64,000 bases of DNA, taken from Xenopus tropicalis (lineage: Eukaryota; Chordata; Amphibia; Anura; Pipidae). The notes under the pieces are model-generated. The model was not told where the DNA came from. It saw only the letters and a list, made by a program, of their open reading frames with translations, and did not search any database. Made by a program: the position numbers and the translations under genes. The DNA lies in assembly GCF_000004195.4 (NCBI RefSeq), contig NC_030685.2:59396048-59460047 (forward strand), read 5' to 3'. This document shows positions 24,908-37,069 of the stretch, piece after piece (the first letter of the stretch is position 1; every line of letters begins with the position of its first letter).

Positions 24908-26595
24908 GGAGTAGAGTATGTAATTATGAAAAAACTTGTTTTTCATGTTCAGGTAAGTGAGGAGCTGCACTAAGCGTCATCTCATCATACAGGAAATCCA
25001 GAAACAATGACCCTATTATTGAATTTTAGGCCTCAGAACTGATTTGTGGTTCTCTGGGGAAATTAAAGTGCTTAATTATAAAGCATCAAGGGATTTCTTG
25101 TAAATAGCAGCAGAAAGAAAAATAATAATTGATATAAGAATGAAAGACATCAACATTGTGCAATGTTTTTGAAAACCCATTGCTTCCTACCAGTTTATGT
25201 CATATATTATGCCACATACTTATTCCTTTTCCAAAAAACACATAAAACTGTACATAATTCTGCATCGAAAATTTTAATTGAATGAAAATGCACTGAAAAT
25301 AGGATTGTCATCTTTCCAGTTTTGAGCCGGACAGCCCAGGCAGGACTCTCTAAAATTGATGAGGTGATCAGCCAATTTGTGATTGCAACTTGATAGTCCC
25401 ACCAATGTGATGTCACGTCCCTGACCCCGTGACATCACATTCCCCCCCCACCCAGCTCTACATTGGGTAACTTCGGAAAGCGAAGGGAACTAGGTGTGCC
25501 ATTGCTTTAAACGGAACAGGTTTCATCTCACATAGGGAGGCTCTATCACACAGCTAATCATATTTCCTAGAAAGAACCATATTATGAGGAGAACATTGTA
25601 ACATGCTATGGGTTATATTGCAAACAGATAAAGGGGAAAGGGGCTGCATTCTGTGAACAAAAGGATTAGCCACAAGTGGTATAATTATAGATTATGGGCA
25701 GTTCCAGAGGGGTGTTTAGTGTATTGACTGCTCTGGTATGGGGCAAGATCCATAGAACAAGAGTTATTGGGTAGCAAAAGTATAGGAAAGCTCAGACACA
25801 CTGCATATCCTATCTGTGTAGAATAAGCAGGATTAAAAGCTCTGGGAGGGGGCAGTGGGATAGCCCTTCTCTAATGCAGTCATGTATATAACAGAATCCA
25901 GGTTTCTTCCAGACAAGTGAATGTTGCCATGTGTCTTTCATTATTCATGCTCTTTTATAAAGATATCCACTAAGTCTGAATTTTCTGTTGCTACACCCTT
26001 GTCAGTCTTAAAGCTCCCAAAATAGACTTCCAGCAGATCATAAACTTTCTGGAATAGTGCAAGCCTACACATATATACAGTACCTACTAGTTAAGGTATT
26101 TTCTATTGCTCTGTGCTCTAGCTTCCTTCAAGGGGTGCAGGTTCTGTTCAACTTCTGTTCTGTGCTTCACACACTCTCACGTACGTGCACATGCAGCTCT
26201 ATACATTTTTACAATACATTAATACTACAGATGGGGACAAATTACAATAAAGAGGAGAAGCTCAAGCAGAAATAATGCCCACTTCATGGTCAGTTGCACC
26301 TCTATACCTTGCAGACAAATATACTGTAATATACCACAGTTAAAAGGCCTTCATTTTCATCTACTTGGTTTGCATTATCCCAATTAGCAAAAATACAGGG
26401 AGATGATCTCTGGCTCCCTCTGCAGTGAAGGAGTGTTATTGCAGTATGGACACTACAAATAGAATAACAGAAGTGATAAAACAATAAAAAGCTTTATCTT
26501 ATGATTCGGAAAATATAACTCATGTATATAAAATGCACACATAACAGCCTTTATGCACTTAAGTATTGTCATAATACCTAGTTCACATGTTTCTG
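24908..26595. other. Unassigned intergenic sequence
   Basis: No exon or complete transposon was recognised between the 757-bp duplication and the L2 insertion. Confidence 0.55.
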
Positions 26596-26639
26596 CATTA
26601 TAGTAACATATTGACCCATTCTTGCTAGCAGATGGACAT
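26596..26639. repeat. 44-bp direct repeat, 3' side of the L2 insertion
   Basis: Identical over 44 bp (begins CATTATAGTAACATATTGAC, ends GATGGACAT) to 28121-28164 on the other side of the LINE. It is best read as the target-site duplication of the insertion. Confidence 0.9.
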
Positions 26640-26769
26640 GTATGTATGTATGTATGTATAACTTTATTTATAAAGCGCCACAAGGGTACGCAGCGCTGTA
26701 CAGTCTTACAGAATACAAAATTACACACAGGGAGGACGAGTGATATAATAAATAAATACAATAAATACA

Positions 26770-26809
<40 letters not shown>

Positions 26810-28120
26810 TGCCATGTGGTATGAGACACAGTAGGAAGGAGGTCCCTGCCCCATAGAGCTTACAATCTGAGTGGTTGGGTAACATACAGGCACAAACTGG
26901 AAGGTAAGAGTGCATCAGGTATGGGCATTTGCCCTTAAGCGCAGGACTGGGCAGAATAATGTCTTAGTGCTCCAGAAGGTAACAGCTGAGTTTTTTCTTA
27001 AAGAGAGTGGGTGAGTGTTCTCTATGGAGGGATTCAGGGATAGAGTTCCAGAGGTAAGGAGCAGCGAGATAGAAAGGTTTAAGACGAGAGCGCAGTGGGT
27101 GTGGATGGTGTAAAGAGACGGAGGCTCTGAGAGGAGCGGAGGAGACGACCAGGAACATGTAGGGAGACCAGTGAAGAAATGTAGTGAGGAGCAGAGGAGT
27201 GAAGGGCTTTGAATGTCAGCAGAAGGATTTTGTAAGCTATACTTTGCTTGACAGGCAGCCATGCTAGTGAGCTTAATTGAGGCTGAGCAGGATCCCTCTT
27301 AGGAGAGAGCAGGAGGATCCTGGCAGCAGAGTTTAAGATTGATTGCAGGGGAGAGAGGTGGGAGTCTGGGAGGCCGGTTAGTAGGAGATTGCAGTAATCT
27401 AAGCGGGAAAGGATAAGGGCATAGATTAGTGTTTTAGCTGTTGCTTGTGAAAGAAAGGGGCGTATCTTGGCAATATTGCGGAGGAAAAAGCGGCAGGTTT
27501 TGGCAGTGTTATTAATATGGTTAGAGAAGGAGAGAGGCTGGTCAAAGATAACCCCAAGGCAGCGTGCAGAATTTACAGGGTTGATGGTCATGCCATCAAT
27601 AGTAATGGTGAAAGGAGGAGGAGGGCCAGGTTTGGGCGGGAAGACCATGAGCTCTGTTTTAGCTAGGTTAAGTTTGAGCTGGCGTCGGTTCATCCAGGAG
27701 GAGATAGCCAGGAGGCTGTTACCAATCCGGGTTTGAACATCAGTGGTTAGTGCAGGGGTGTCTAAATATATCTGGATGTCATCTGCATATAGGTGGTATT
27801 TAAGACCAAAAGAAGAAATAAGGTCTCCTAGAGAGAGAGTGTACAGGGAGAACAGCAAAGGACCAAGCACAGAGCCCTGAGGCACCCCCACACTAAGCGG
27901 AACTGGGGTAGAGGATTTGTTAGTAAGAGCGACAGAGAAGGAGCGGTTAGAGAGGTAGGAAGAGAACCAGGATGCTGCTTGATCCCGGATACCCAGAGAA
28001 TAGAGAATTTGCATAAGAATAGAATGGTCGACAGTATCAAAAGCAGAGGAAAGGTCTAGGAGAATGAGGACCGAGTAGCGTCCTTTGGCCTTGGCAGTCT
28101 GGAGATCATTTGCCACTCTA
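26640..28120 (-). mobile_element. L2-type LINE, 5'-truncated, one frameshift
   Basis: Minus-strand frame at 28116-27079: RT begins ...[31 protein letters not shown], catalytic YADD, and L2-type [15 protein letters not shown] and [10 protein letters not shown] blocks. Near 27100 the frame shifts, and the terminal PYLWNSIPESLHREHSPTLF and FKKKL continue in the frame at 27158-26964. The 3' end is the usual L2 tail (GCGCTTTATAAATAAAG, then a CATA run at 26640-26655). A (TA)n tract lies at 26770-26808. The endonuclease and RT N-terminus are lost. A 44-bp direct repeat flanks it. Confidence 0.9.
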
Positions 28121-28164
28121 CATTATAGTAACATATTGACCCATTCTTGCTAGCAGATGGACAT
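28121..28164. repeat. 44-bp direct repeat, 5' side of the L2 insertion
   Basis: This is the partner of 26596-26639. Unique sequence resumes after it. The length is longer than usual for LINE target duplications. Confidence 0.9.
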
Positions 28165-30536
28165 ATATTCAGACTGGACTGAACTGAAGATATTATGATT
28201 ATTGTTGATAATATGTTTTTATTGTGGCTTTATCATAAGTCTGCACCTCAAAAAAGGTAATCTCTACACTGTAGAATGTGATTTTTTTTCTGTAAGACTC
28301 ATTTACAATGGCAAGGCACAATGCTTTTAGTTTACACTTGTGCCAAACTGGTATGCCAGATGCACCTGTTTCATAGAATAGAGCACACAAGGGAGCCCTG
28401 TACTTTATACATGTTTTGAGCAGGCACTGGTATCAGTGTTCCCTTTGTGTGTCAAACTGATAGGTGTTTCATACTTGCATTCTTGTCAGTTTTGTGCGAA
28501 TGCCATTACTGACACTACAGGTTCTGTCACACTCACAAACACACAACTTGAATAAATTGGAGCAAGTGTGAGCTAACAAAATTTTACAGTTCTGTGACTT
28601 GGCTTATTTGCAGTGGGGTACCTATAGGGGAAGCAGAACTCACAGCTGTGAGGAGAGACCTGCAGACAGAAGGGTAGTCCAGTAAGGACCTGTGACCCCT
28701 TGCTCTCGCAATCTTGCACACCACCCAATTACCAAATGGTTTGCTGTCACACAGATCCCCTGGATGGATCTGACATGGATCCCCTATATAACACTTTTTA
28801 ATAAAAACAAAAGGGTAACTAGTGCTAATTTAGTAAGAGTGGACACATTTGCAGCAGTGCAGTAACCCACAGCAATTATATTTGCTTTCACCTGCCACTT
28901 AATGATCCAAGCTTATTGCAAGTGTTTTGTTACACAAAATCTAGTCTAATTCTACCCCAGGAAATCCAAAAGTGGCAAGACTCAGAATCAATATGGTGTA
29001 CCTTCCTGAGCAGTAATAAAGATACAATTGTTTTTCTTTTTGACAGAATCTGAGCTTTGTGATTCTGTGAAGGTCAATGAATGGGTTCTGGGTCATATTT
29101 AAATGAGAATGTGTTACTGAAAGGGGTAAGTGTGACCCTGACAGATATTCAATAGGTCACAGAGCATGACCTGGCTCAGTCCTGCATCCTGTAGCAGTCA
29201 TGTATGTGGCCCTCTTCTACTTCTGCCCCATTCCCTTTTACACTGTTCTCTCCTGTTTCAAACATTCTAAAGGGTTTTTGACATTTTCTTTAGAAGTAAA
29301 GTTTTACAGGGCCTTATGTAAATATGATCAGAATTGCAGGATAAATGACACCAAACTAAAATCAAGTTGTTAAAGGAGAAAGAAAGGTAATAATATACAT
29401 GTCCTGCTTCTGCTCTCCTGGACTACTTCAATTATTTTTTTAATTGCTTAGATGAGAAATATATACCCACACAATTACTATTGTGGCGGCCATCTTTGTC
29501 AGGCTTCCAGAAAAGGAGCAGCTCATTATGCAAAGGCCATATCTGTGCACTGGTTATTTTCTTAACTATTTTCTCTTCCTCCCACAGCTGCTCAGAAAAA
29601 GCAAAGGAAATTGGAACTGATTTCAGTTTCACTCCTGGCCCTGTTTAGTGCAAGAAATAACAAACAACCTAGATATTTCTTGTTATTGAACAAAAAGCAA
29701 AGAGTGTGTTGTATTGTAAAAGTCAAGCTCAGTTCTAAAATTCTCAGTTTTTAGATGTTTTATTTCTTTCTGTGAAATATTATTTATTGTCCTAGAATAG
29801 GAAATAGAAGGGTGATGCTAAATCCATACTAAGTGCTCTAAACCCCCTTGGATATACTGTATATGTTCTATGCATGATACTATATAATGGTTAACTGTTT
29901 CTGGAAATTGCAATCTTGGGACAAACCTTTCCTCAGATTTGTGAAATTATTCAATGGCTTGTTGGACCTGGATTTCAACTTGACCAGAATTAGGTAATTG
30001 TAGAAAACTGGTATACTGACAGTGTGTCTACCCAGGCAATGGATTAGTTGACTGTAAAGAATTTTGATGGGCAATTTCCATTGTAGTTGTGAAACAAAGA
30101 GTTGTTAGTCTTACTATCCCTTGGGATCTCTTTAAACCACTGTGGGCAGGATGTCTCAAATGGACTTTATCCCAAATGTTTTCCTGTATAGTTAGTGTGA
30201 ACTTATTATTGACTAAGCAGCTAGGCATCAATGCCCTATAGTGTCTTTCTTGGCCACAATCAGAGAGGCTTCAGAAGTTTATTGTTAGTCCTGACTTTGA
30301 AGTTCAACCCACACAATTTAAGTATTTTAATCCTTAATTACTTATTTCAACACTTTATGCATGGGGATGATCAATAAGGGTGAAGTCACACAGAGCTACT
30401 TAGTAGCAGCTTCTTGTCACGGCTACTAAATGCCAGAAAATACCCTGCCATAGACAATACTGAGAATTGCCTGTTATCTGTTTTTGTAGCAGTGACAAGT
30501 AGCTACTACTAGTAGCTCTATGTGTGTCTTCACCCA
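28165..30536. other. Unassigned intergenic sequence with repeat traces
   Basis: A decayed CAGTGGGGTACCTATAGGGG start at 28613 and a GGCGGCCATCTTTGTC-type repeat near 29490 are visible. No gene was supported. Confidence 0.5.
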
Positions 30537-30720
30537 TAGGGCTCTGGCACACGGGGAGATTAGTCGCCCGCGACAAAACTCCCTGTTCGCGGGCAACTAA
30601 TCTCCCCGAGTTGCCTTCACCTGCCATCCCACCGGCGAAAATGTAAGTCGCCGGTGGGATGGCACACGCGGCGGCGTGATTTCGGGAAATCGCCGAAAAA
30701 GCCTCGCAAGGCAATTTGGA
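30537..30720. mobile_element. Hairpin-rich MITE fragment (GGCACACGGGGAGATTAGTC)
   Basis: Two perfect-looking hairpins are present: ATTAGTCGCCCGCG with CGCGGGCAACTAAT, and CATCCCACCGGCG with CGCCGGTGGGATG. CpG density is far above the surroundings. A decayed relative is at 8850-9000. Confidence 0.7.
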
Positions 30721-31928
30721 GTTGAGTCCCTGGAACTAAAACCTCTGGTTCTCCTGCCTTTTGGCAGTTTGGAAGTTTACCAGTATATAAATATACATAG
30801 CATATAAATTAGTTGCTACTCTCCTTTTCTTGAGGGATTTGTCATTTCTTGGTATTGCTTTATATAAGTAACTATCTATTATACAGTGCTTGGAATAAAC
30901 AATTATTATTAATAAATATAATTAAATTAAATTTAAATTAAAATTCATTTCAAGATTAAATTGGAGCTTAATAATGGGATACACTTAGGAAATAGTTCAA
31001 TCTCCACTCACTAGGGAGGCAAGGTGAATATTTCAGTGAGAAAAGGTTACACAGTGTAAGTATTGTCAGATCCCTTATAATTGCGTCACTAGAAGTCAGT
31101 GGGCCCTGCAGAAAAAGGCCCCCCTTTATAATTTGAAAATATAACATTTTTCATAAACATAACTCAAGCTGCTCATTAGTCAGTATCACAGTGGGAATCT
31201 AAAACTCCTGGCCTCCCAACTGTAAAGGGTCCGCTTCCTCAATAATTACCCCCCCGGACCCAGTGTGTACCAAAAGCAACGTATGTGTGCACATTGACAC
31301 GCACAGGATCCCCCCTTAGTGCATCCATAGAAAGGATTTTGGCAATAAAAGCAAAAGTATGCATTTTCACACCAAAGTCCTCTATGTGCGGCTTCTGTGC
31401 CAGTGGAGAAAACTACCCATGTGTAATTAGGGCACAATTCTGTTGCTCCAAGCACTGTAAGAAGGAAATCAATATAAAAGGGCCAGAACTTTTGTCCACT
31501 GAAGGGAAAGCGCCCGAACCACTCCTGGCCTATTTCCTAACTATGCACCTCATTGATTACCTTATTCAGTCAGGTTAAGGCAAACAAATAGGGACTTTGG
31601 GGCTCAGCCTCTACAGGCAAATAGGCAAGGCCCTATCCTATGCAGGAAGCTCAGTGAATGTTGAATGGATCTATTTTGAATTTCGAAACAAATATTACAT
31701 AATAAAATTATAACAGAGATGCAACCACTGGAGGACACTGTTTTAGTGGAGTCTTTAGGAAAAGTGTAATTCTTTCACGAAGAACAGTAAAGGAAGCTGC
31801 TACTTGTATCAGTTAATAAATGCATACAGATCATAATGCTCCCTCGGAAAAATAATCTATAAGAATATGTTTTACTAAATATTTACAGAAATATAAAGCA
31901 GATGCAAAGAGGGTTTAGAAACATGTTA

Positions 31929-32040
31929 ATGCATTTGCTGGTTCAAGAATAACATCTTAAATATCATGAATTATTTGCAATATACACAGTGTAATTTAGT
32001 AACTACTGTATAGTGATCATGGCAGAATTCCTTTGGTTTA
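31929..32040. mobile_element. TTAAAGG-type MITE right-end fragment
   Basis: GCTGGTTCAAGAATAACATC, then GTGTAATTTAGTAAC and ATCATGGCAGAATTCCTTTG match the last ~110 bp of the long family with extra divergence. Confidence 0.6.
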
Positions 32041-32287
32041 AACCACATGTTCCCATGTAAACAAACATACAACATAGATCAAAGAACTGACAGGAAATGT
32101 AGAATGTACCATCACAGACAATATTGTCTTTTTATGCTACCATAGTATAGTATAAATTTGGTGGCATTTAACTGGTTAACTGGTTAAAGAATAAATTTAT
32201 AAATTTGTTCCTTTTGCCTTGCTTAAATGCAGGTGTTACTGACTCAACCTGCTGTTTTAGCCTTGCTTGAGCTGCCATTGTGTCATT

Positions 32288-32513
32288 CAGTGGTGTAACT
32301 ATAGAGGAAGCAGACCCTGTGGTCGAGGGGGCGGGTGTCCCGGGCCGTGGGGTCTGTATCCTCTATAGCCACTCTGATTGCCAAAGTTATGTGAGTCCGC
32401 TGAAAATGTTCAGCAGAGGGCACGCTTGCACATTAGAGCGAGTGGGGAAGGAGGCGGCGAGGTACCTGTGCGCACTGGGCCCCTTTGAAGATTTTTTTTG
32501 CAGGGGGGCCTGG
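32288..32513. mobile_element. hAT-type MITE, CAGTGGTGTAACTATAGAGG
   Basis: The typical start (CAGTGGTGTAACTATAGAGG, then AGCAGACCC) and GC-rich interior end near GCAGGGGGGCCTGGTG. The right terminus is decayed. Confidence 0.65.
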
Positions 32514-33619
32514 TGAGCTTTTGGTACTCTGCTGGTGTCATTGTCCCCTTACAAGAAGCAAACAGTGGGCACAGCCTAGAAGGCTAAGGAATCATAGCCT
32601 ATTTTTGGTTGTGAGTATCATTGGCCAAATATGAGCAATAATAGTCATGTAAAGGGAGTAGCAGAAACCATCCACTCTTTTTTTCATAGATTTTTTTTTA
32701 AAGGGGGTCAGGTTATATCCTACTTCTATTTGCACCAAGTATATTGTTAGGCTGTCTATGCTATCTCTAATACCCAGGTAAGGGCCCTAAACTGTAAGCA
32801 AAAGCTGCAGATGATAGTAGACAAACCTGTGTTTTCCCTTTGGTGATTTAATAGGCACTTGGGGGGAGACAATAGTAAACAATACAGGCAAAGTGATTAT
32901 CAAGTTTATAGGTCAATAAGGGGCAACATCATTTTTACAGCAAGTTCTTCTTCTGTTCTGCTATGATGGACAGGGCAGGTGGCTATTTTGCAAAGAAAGT
33001 GGCCCTCGTGTATGGAAAGCACCTGTATAAGCCTGAACCCACTCTAGCTTTTGTTTTGTTATGGATTTCTCATTATGTGAATTCTTGGAATGAATTGGCT
33101 AAGTACTGAGAATACATTTTGAAATGTATTTGAGAAATCACTGGGATTTTTTGGTTCATATAAAGATTCCCCTTGTGGTCATTTTTGAAAGTTTTAGCCA
33201 GTTTAGCTATGCGTCAGCTGCTCTCCATTTAGAGCCTATACACTAAGTTCATTGTTATATAATATTTATTTGTGAAAGCTTGTTTTTTTAAATTAGTTCT
33301 TAATAAAAAAGTTGGCACATTTCCCTTGAGTCAAAGTGAGAAGCTTGCCACAGGGGGTACTTTACCAGAGGCAGTAAAAAGTAAAGCAGGTATTAACATA
33401 TGTTAAAAGGCATTCCTAAACTTTTCAAATTACTTCCAAGTATGTGTGAATAAATACGACAGGTGTACATACAATGTGCTGTGGTCAATACTACCTCAAT
33501 TTTGCATGAACAGATTCTATATTTTTATTGTTCTTAACAATAAGTGAGATGCTGTTATCTATTATATTTCCAAGAATAATTCTTACTCAGTTATTTCTTA
33601 CTCAATTTTTAAACATGTA

Positions 33620-33873
33620 CATTTTCCCCCACAGGCCTTATGGAAAGGCCATCTCCAATAGACTCCATTATAAGCAAATAATTCAAATTTTTAAAAATAG
33701 TTTCCTTTTTCTCTGTAATAATAAAACAGTTGCTTGTACTTGATCTCAACTAAGATACAGTATAATTAATCCTTACTGGAAGTATTAAAGTATGGAGATC
33801 TAAATTATGGAAAAAACCTTTATCCGGAAAACCCCAGGTCCCGAGCATTCTGGATAACAGGTCCCATACCTGT
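33620..33873 (-). mobile_element. Frog MITE with CAGGTATGGGACCTGTTATC end, truncated
   Basis: Read on the minus strand it starts at 33873 with CAGGTATGGGACCTGTTATC, then CAGAATGCTCGGGACC. It continues through ATTAATCCTTACTGGAAG-type body to CATAAGGCCTGTGG near 33630. The opposite terminus is not recognisable. I know this family as common in Xenopus (from memory). Confidence 0.7.
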
Positions 33874-34342
33874 ACTTAGAGTGTCCCTATGGCTGAAGTT
33901 CCTGCAACATAGTTTGAAAGTAACCTCACCACAAAAAGATTTTGTTGGCAATTGTTTTCTTAATGAGGGAGCAGCCATACACAAGCCAAACTTCACCACG
34001 TGTAATATCAAATGATAAGTAAGGCTTTACTCTTTGGCAGGTTAATACAATGAGAATGCTTCTCTTCTGAATGTGAAATGTTGACTGTTGAGTGTTGTTC
34101 CTATTGTTTCTATTTTGGATTGCCAATTTTGGGATGTTTGGCACAACTGTATTCATGGGGGGGGGGGGGGGGGGAGAAGGGGAAGCATGTAGCTGTCTCC
34201 AATCCCACCCCCTACCTGACCATTATTCTGATGTTACTCATAGTGGTGCTCTTCAGTGGATCTTTCTATCCCTGACCCTGATTGCTAAAGGCTGTATGCT
34301 GGTGGGTGGTACCACAGGATACTAACCCTCCTGCTCTCCTAG

Positions 34343-34602
34343 TTGGATCCTCTGGTTGCTCTAACTAACCTCAGCCTGACTCTCAATCCTAGAGTGACAG
34401 AATTTATCCCAACACTGACTTCTCCTACTGTGGCCTTATACCTCAGGCTCTCTAGCACCGACCACCCACTCCAGCAAGTGGCGTTCAAAGAGACAGAATA
34501 CACGGTGCCTTCCCCTTATAAAGAGAATTACAGAACTGCCATGGAACACTTTAACCTGGAAAGGGAAAACGCTAACCCTTATGGGCGCTGTCTAGAGAAA
34601 GG
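34343..34602 (+). CDS. Possible internal coding exon of an unrecognised gene
   Basis: 260 nt open in one frame (86 codons + 2 nt), bounded by a good acceptor (CTCCTGCTCTCCTAG) and donor (AAAGG|GTAAGC). The peptide starts LDPLVALTNLSL and ends YRTAMEHFNLERE followed by NANPYGRCLE. It is polar with no low complexity and no transposon signature, unlike most open frames here. It could be one exon of a small cytoskeletal or ciliary-type protein, but I do not recognise the family. No partner exon was found nearby. It is on the strand opposite to trpm8. Confidence 0.45.
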
Positions 34603-35395
34603 GTAAGCAAAACCTTTCTGTAGATACTAAACATCTATGAAGTGCAGTGGGGTTTCTTTACTAGCTCATACACTATATTAATGTATCTTAACCAATACGC
34701 AAACACATAAAGGCTTGAGTTTAGTTTTGCCTAACTTTGTTCTAACATTTGGAGTTCTCCTGTAATTGTGTCTACGGTGCTGTGGAATCCCGAGAGACGT
34801 GTCCTGCATACGATAATGATTCTGCTCTTCCCACATGCAGAGATCAGAGAGATGAGAATCAAATTCTAACGCTTCCTTCTTTTTTTTGACACAGCAAAAC
34901 TGTTATTAAATGGCCCAGTGGTCTTGGGGGATTCAAGGATTTTCACTACATTCTCATTAGTCAGAATAATGAGTCTCCGCCAAATCCCTTTGTACATATA
35001 ATGATTATTATTGATACAGACCAAAAAAATAGGACATGACAGACAAACCAGTTTTTTTGCTGCAGACCTCACAGGGCTGGGTTTTAGATTTATCAAAATT
35101 GTCACATTGTTTCCTTTTACAACTGAGAATGCGGTCCTTATTGGTACACACAGATATATGTAGCAAAAAAGCGGGCTCAGAATAATGATGGAGAAATTAG
35201 GGCCCCAAATTAAGGAGAGAAAGTAATCTTTTGGCTTTTAACAGGATCCTGGGAATACACTTACGATATCACTTATTACATAATTATGTTGGGGTAAATT
35301 TGAATGATTTTTGTCTTGGGTCTTCGGAGGAACGCATAGGAAGTCGGACCAGTAAGAAAGCTGAGAAGTTGTGCAAAAGGGGACCCAAGTTATAG

Positions 35396-36230
35396 GAATA
35401 CTGTTCTGGGAAAACATGTTTTTTTTTTTTTAACACATCAGTTAATAGATCTTCTCCAGCAGAATCCTGCATTGAAATCTGTTTTTCAAAAATGCAGACA
35501 GATTTTTATATATTTAATTTTAAAATATCACATGGTGCTAGCCATATTCTTCATTTCCCTGGGTGCCACAGTCATGCGACCTGTGCCCTGATAAACTTCA
35601 GTCACACTTTACTGCTGAGCTGCAAGTTGGAGTGATATCACCCCCCTCCCAGCAGACAATCAGCAGAACAATGGGAAGATAGGAGCTCCCAGTAGATATC
35701 AGAATAGCACTCAATATTAAAGGAACAGTAACTCCAAAAAATGAAAGAGCTTTAAAGTAATAAAAATATAATGCACTGTTGCCCTGCACTGGTAAAACTG
35801 GTGTGTTTGCTACAGTAACCCTACTATAATTTATATAATAAGCTGCTATGTAGCCACGGGGGCAGCCATTCAAGCTGGAAAAAATGAGAAAAGGCACAGG
35901 TTACATAGCAGATAACAAATAAGCTCTGCAGAATACAATAGTGTTTTATCTGTTATCTGCCATGTGCCTGTGCCTTTTCTCCTTTGAATGGCTGCCTCCA
36001 TGGCTACATAGCAGCTTATTTATATAAACTATAGTAGACTTTCTGAAGTAAACACACAACTTTTACCAGTGCAGGGCAACAGCACATTATATTTTAGTTA
36101 CTTTTATACACTTTCATTTTTTGGTGTTACTGTTCCTTTAAGAAACATTAGGTTATCTGAAAGCAGTTCTAATGTGTAGCATTGGGTCTTTCTGGAAGGT
36201 CAGAATCAGGAACAATACACTGAGATGGCT
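35396..36230. mobile_element. TTAAAGG-type MITE (long family), interrupted and truncated
   Basis: Body motifs of the family run from 35405 (GGGAAAACATG) to ~36230 (ACACTGAGATGGCTGCCTAC). A second TTAA-type MITE is inserted at 35717-36141, and the right end is cut by the element starting at ~36231. Confidence 0.8.
35717..36141. mobile_element. Short TTAAAGGAACAGTAAC MITE nested in 35396-36230
   Basis: Ends TTAAAGGAACAGTAACTCC and TGTTACTGTTCCTTTAA flank a self-complementary interior (AGCTGCTATGTAGCCACGG / CATGGCTACATAGCAGCTT). The TTAA ends fit the T2-type MITEs known from Xenopus. Confidence 0.9.
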
Positions 36231-36834
36231 GCCTACACGGAGAGTATGGCGCACAGGCCCGGATTTGTGGCAAGGCCACAAAGGCCCGGGCCTAGGGTGG
36301 CACAAACTTAGGGGTTCCATGCTGCCCCGCCGCAACACAATTTTTAAATTTTGCTCCCATACGGAGCAATGGGGACCTCTCCCCACTGCTCCATATGGGA
36401 CTTTTACTGTTTGCGAATGCGCATGCGCGCTCGGTGGTTTCAGGTGTTCGCGCATGCGCAGGGGGGATAGGGGGGCGAAGAATGGGGCGGCCTCGGGGCG
36501 ACCCCCTTAGGAATCTGGCGCTGATGACGCATATTTTCGACAAGCCGTCAAACGCGTGCCAAAAATACGCTCCATATGCTTAAAAATCTCTGCCTGAACT
36601 GAATACGCTTGGATGCAGGCACATGTGGCCGATACCCACATAAAAATGCGAGACTTTGCATTTTCTCACGTTTTTATGCAGATATCGGCTACATGTGCCT
36701 GCATCCAAGCGTATTCAATTCATTCGGGTGCGGGCAGAGGTGGGGGGGGGGGGGGGTTTGAGCATAAGGACCGTATTTTCAGCGAGAGATTTCCGGCTTG
36801 TAGAAAATATGTGCCATACGCTACGTGTGGCATT
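36231..36834. mobile_element. Fold-back MITE, GTATGGCRCATATTTT arms, interrupted
   Basis: The left arm (CTACACGGAGAGTATGGC, then CATATTTTCGACAAGCCG after the insertion) is the inverse of the right arm ending near GCCATACGCTACGTGTGG. A large central hairpin (36599-36660 with 36663-36720) is made of GAATACGCTTGGATGCAGGC and its complement. A G run is at 36741-36756. Confidence 0.8.
36254..36523. mobile_element. hAT-type MITE inserted in the 36231-36834 element
   Basis: Ends CAGGCCCGGATTTGTGG and GGAATCTGGCGCTG. Flanks atggcgca (36246-36253) and atgacgca (36524-36531) match 7 of 8. GC-rich interior with a GCATGCGCGC palindromic stretch. Confidence 0.88.
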
Positions 36835-37069
36835 AGCCTTAAGTACCTACAGATATTTCTGTATCAATTACTACAGCAAGGGTGCTGTTTGTTTAGATTT
36901 GTTACCCGTTTGTCTACAAAATCTTACCTACTGATTTATCCATCATATATTCAATGGTTTTATTAGGTCCTGTCTTAAAACACAAGTTATTTTAACTTAA
37001 GAACTTACCCATCACTATCTTTGTTCTGAGTTACTTTGCCCTGTGTGTGACACTAAGAACTCCTACTTG

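Noticed and set aside
26453..26893. 146-codon frame with IYIYIYIY as a membrane protein
   Set aside because: The hydrophobic run is a translated (TA)n microsatellite in the L2 LINE 3' region.
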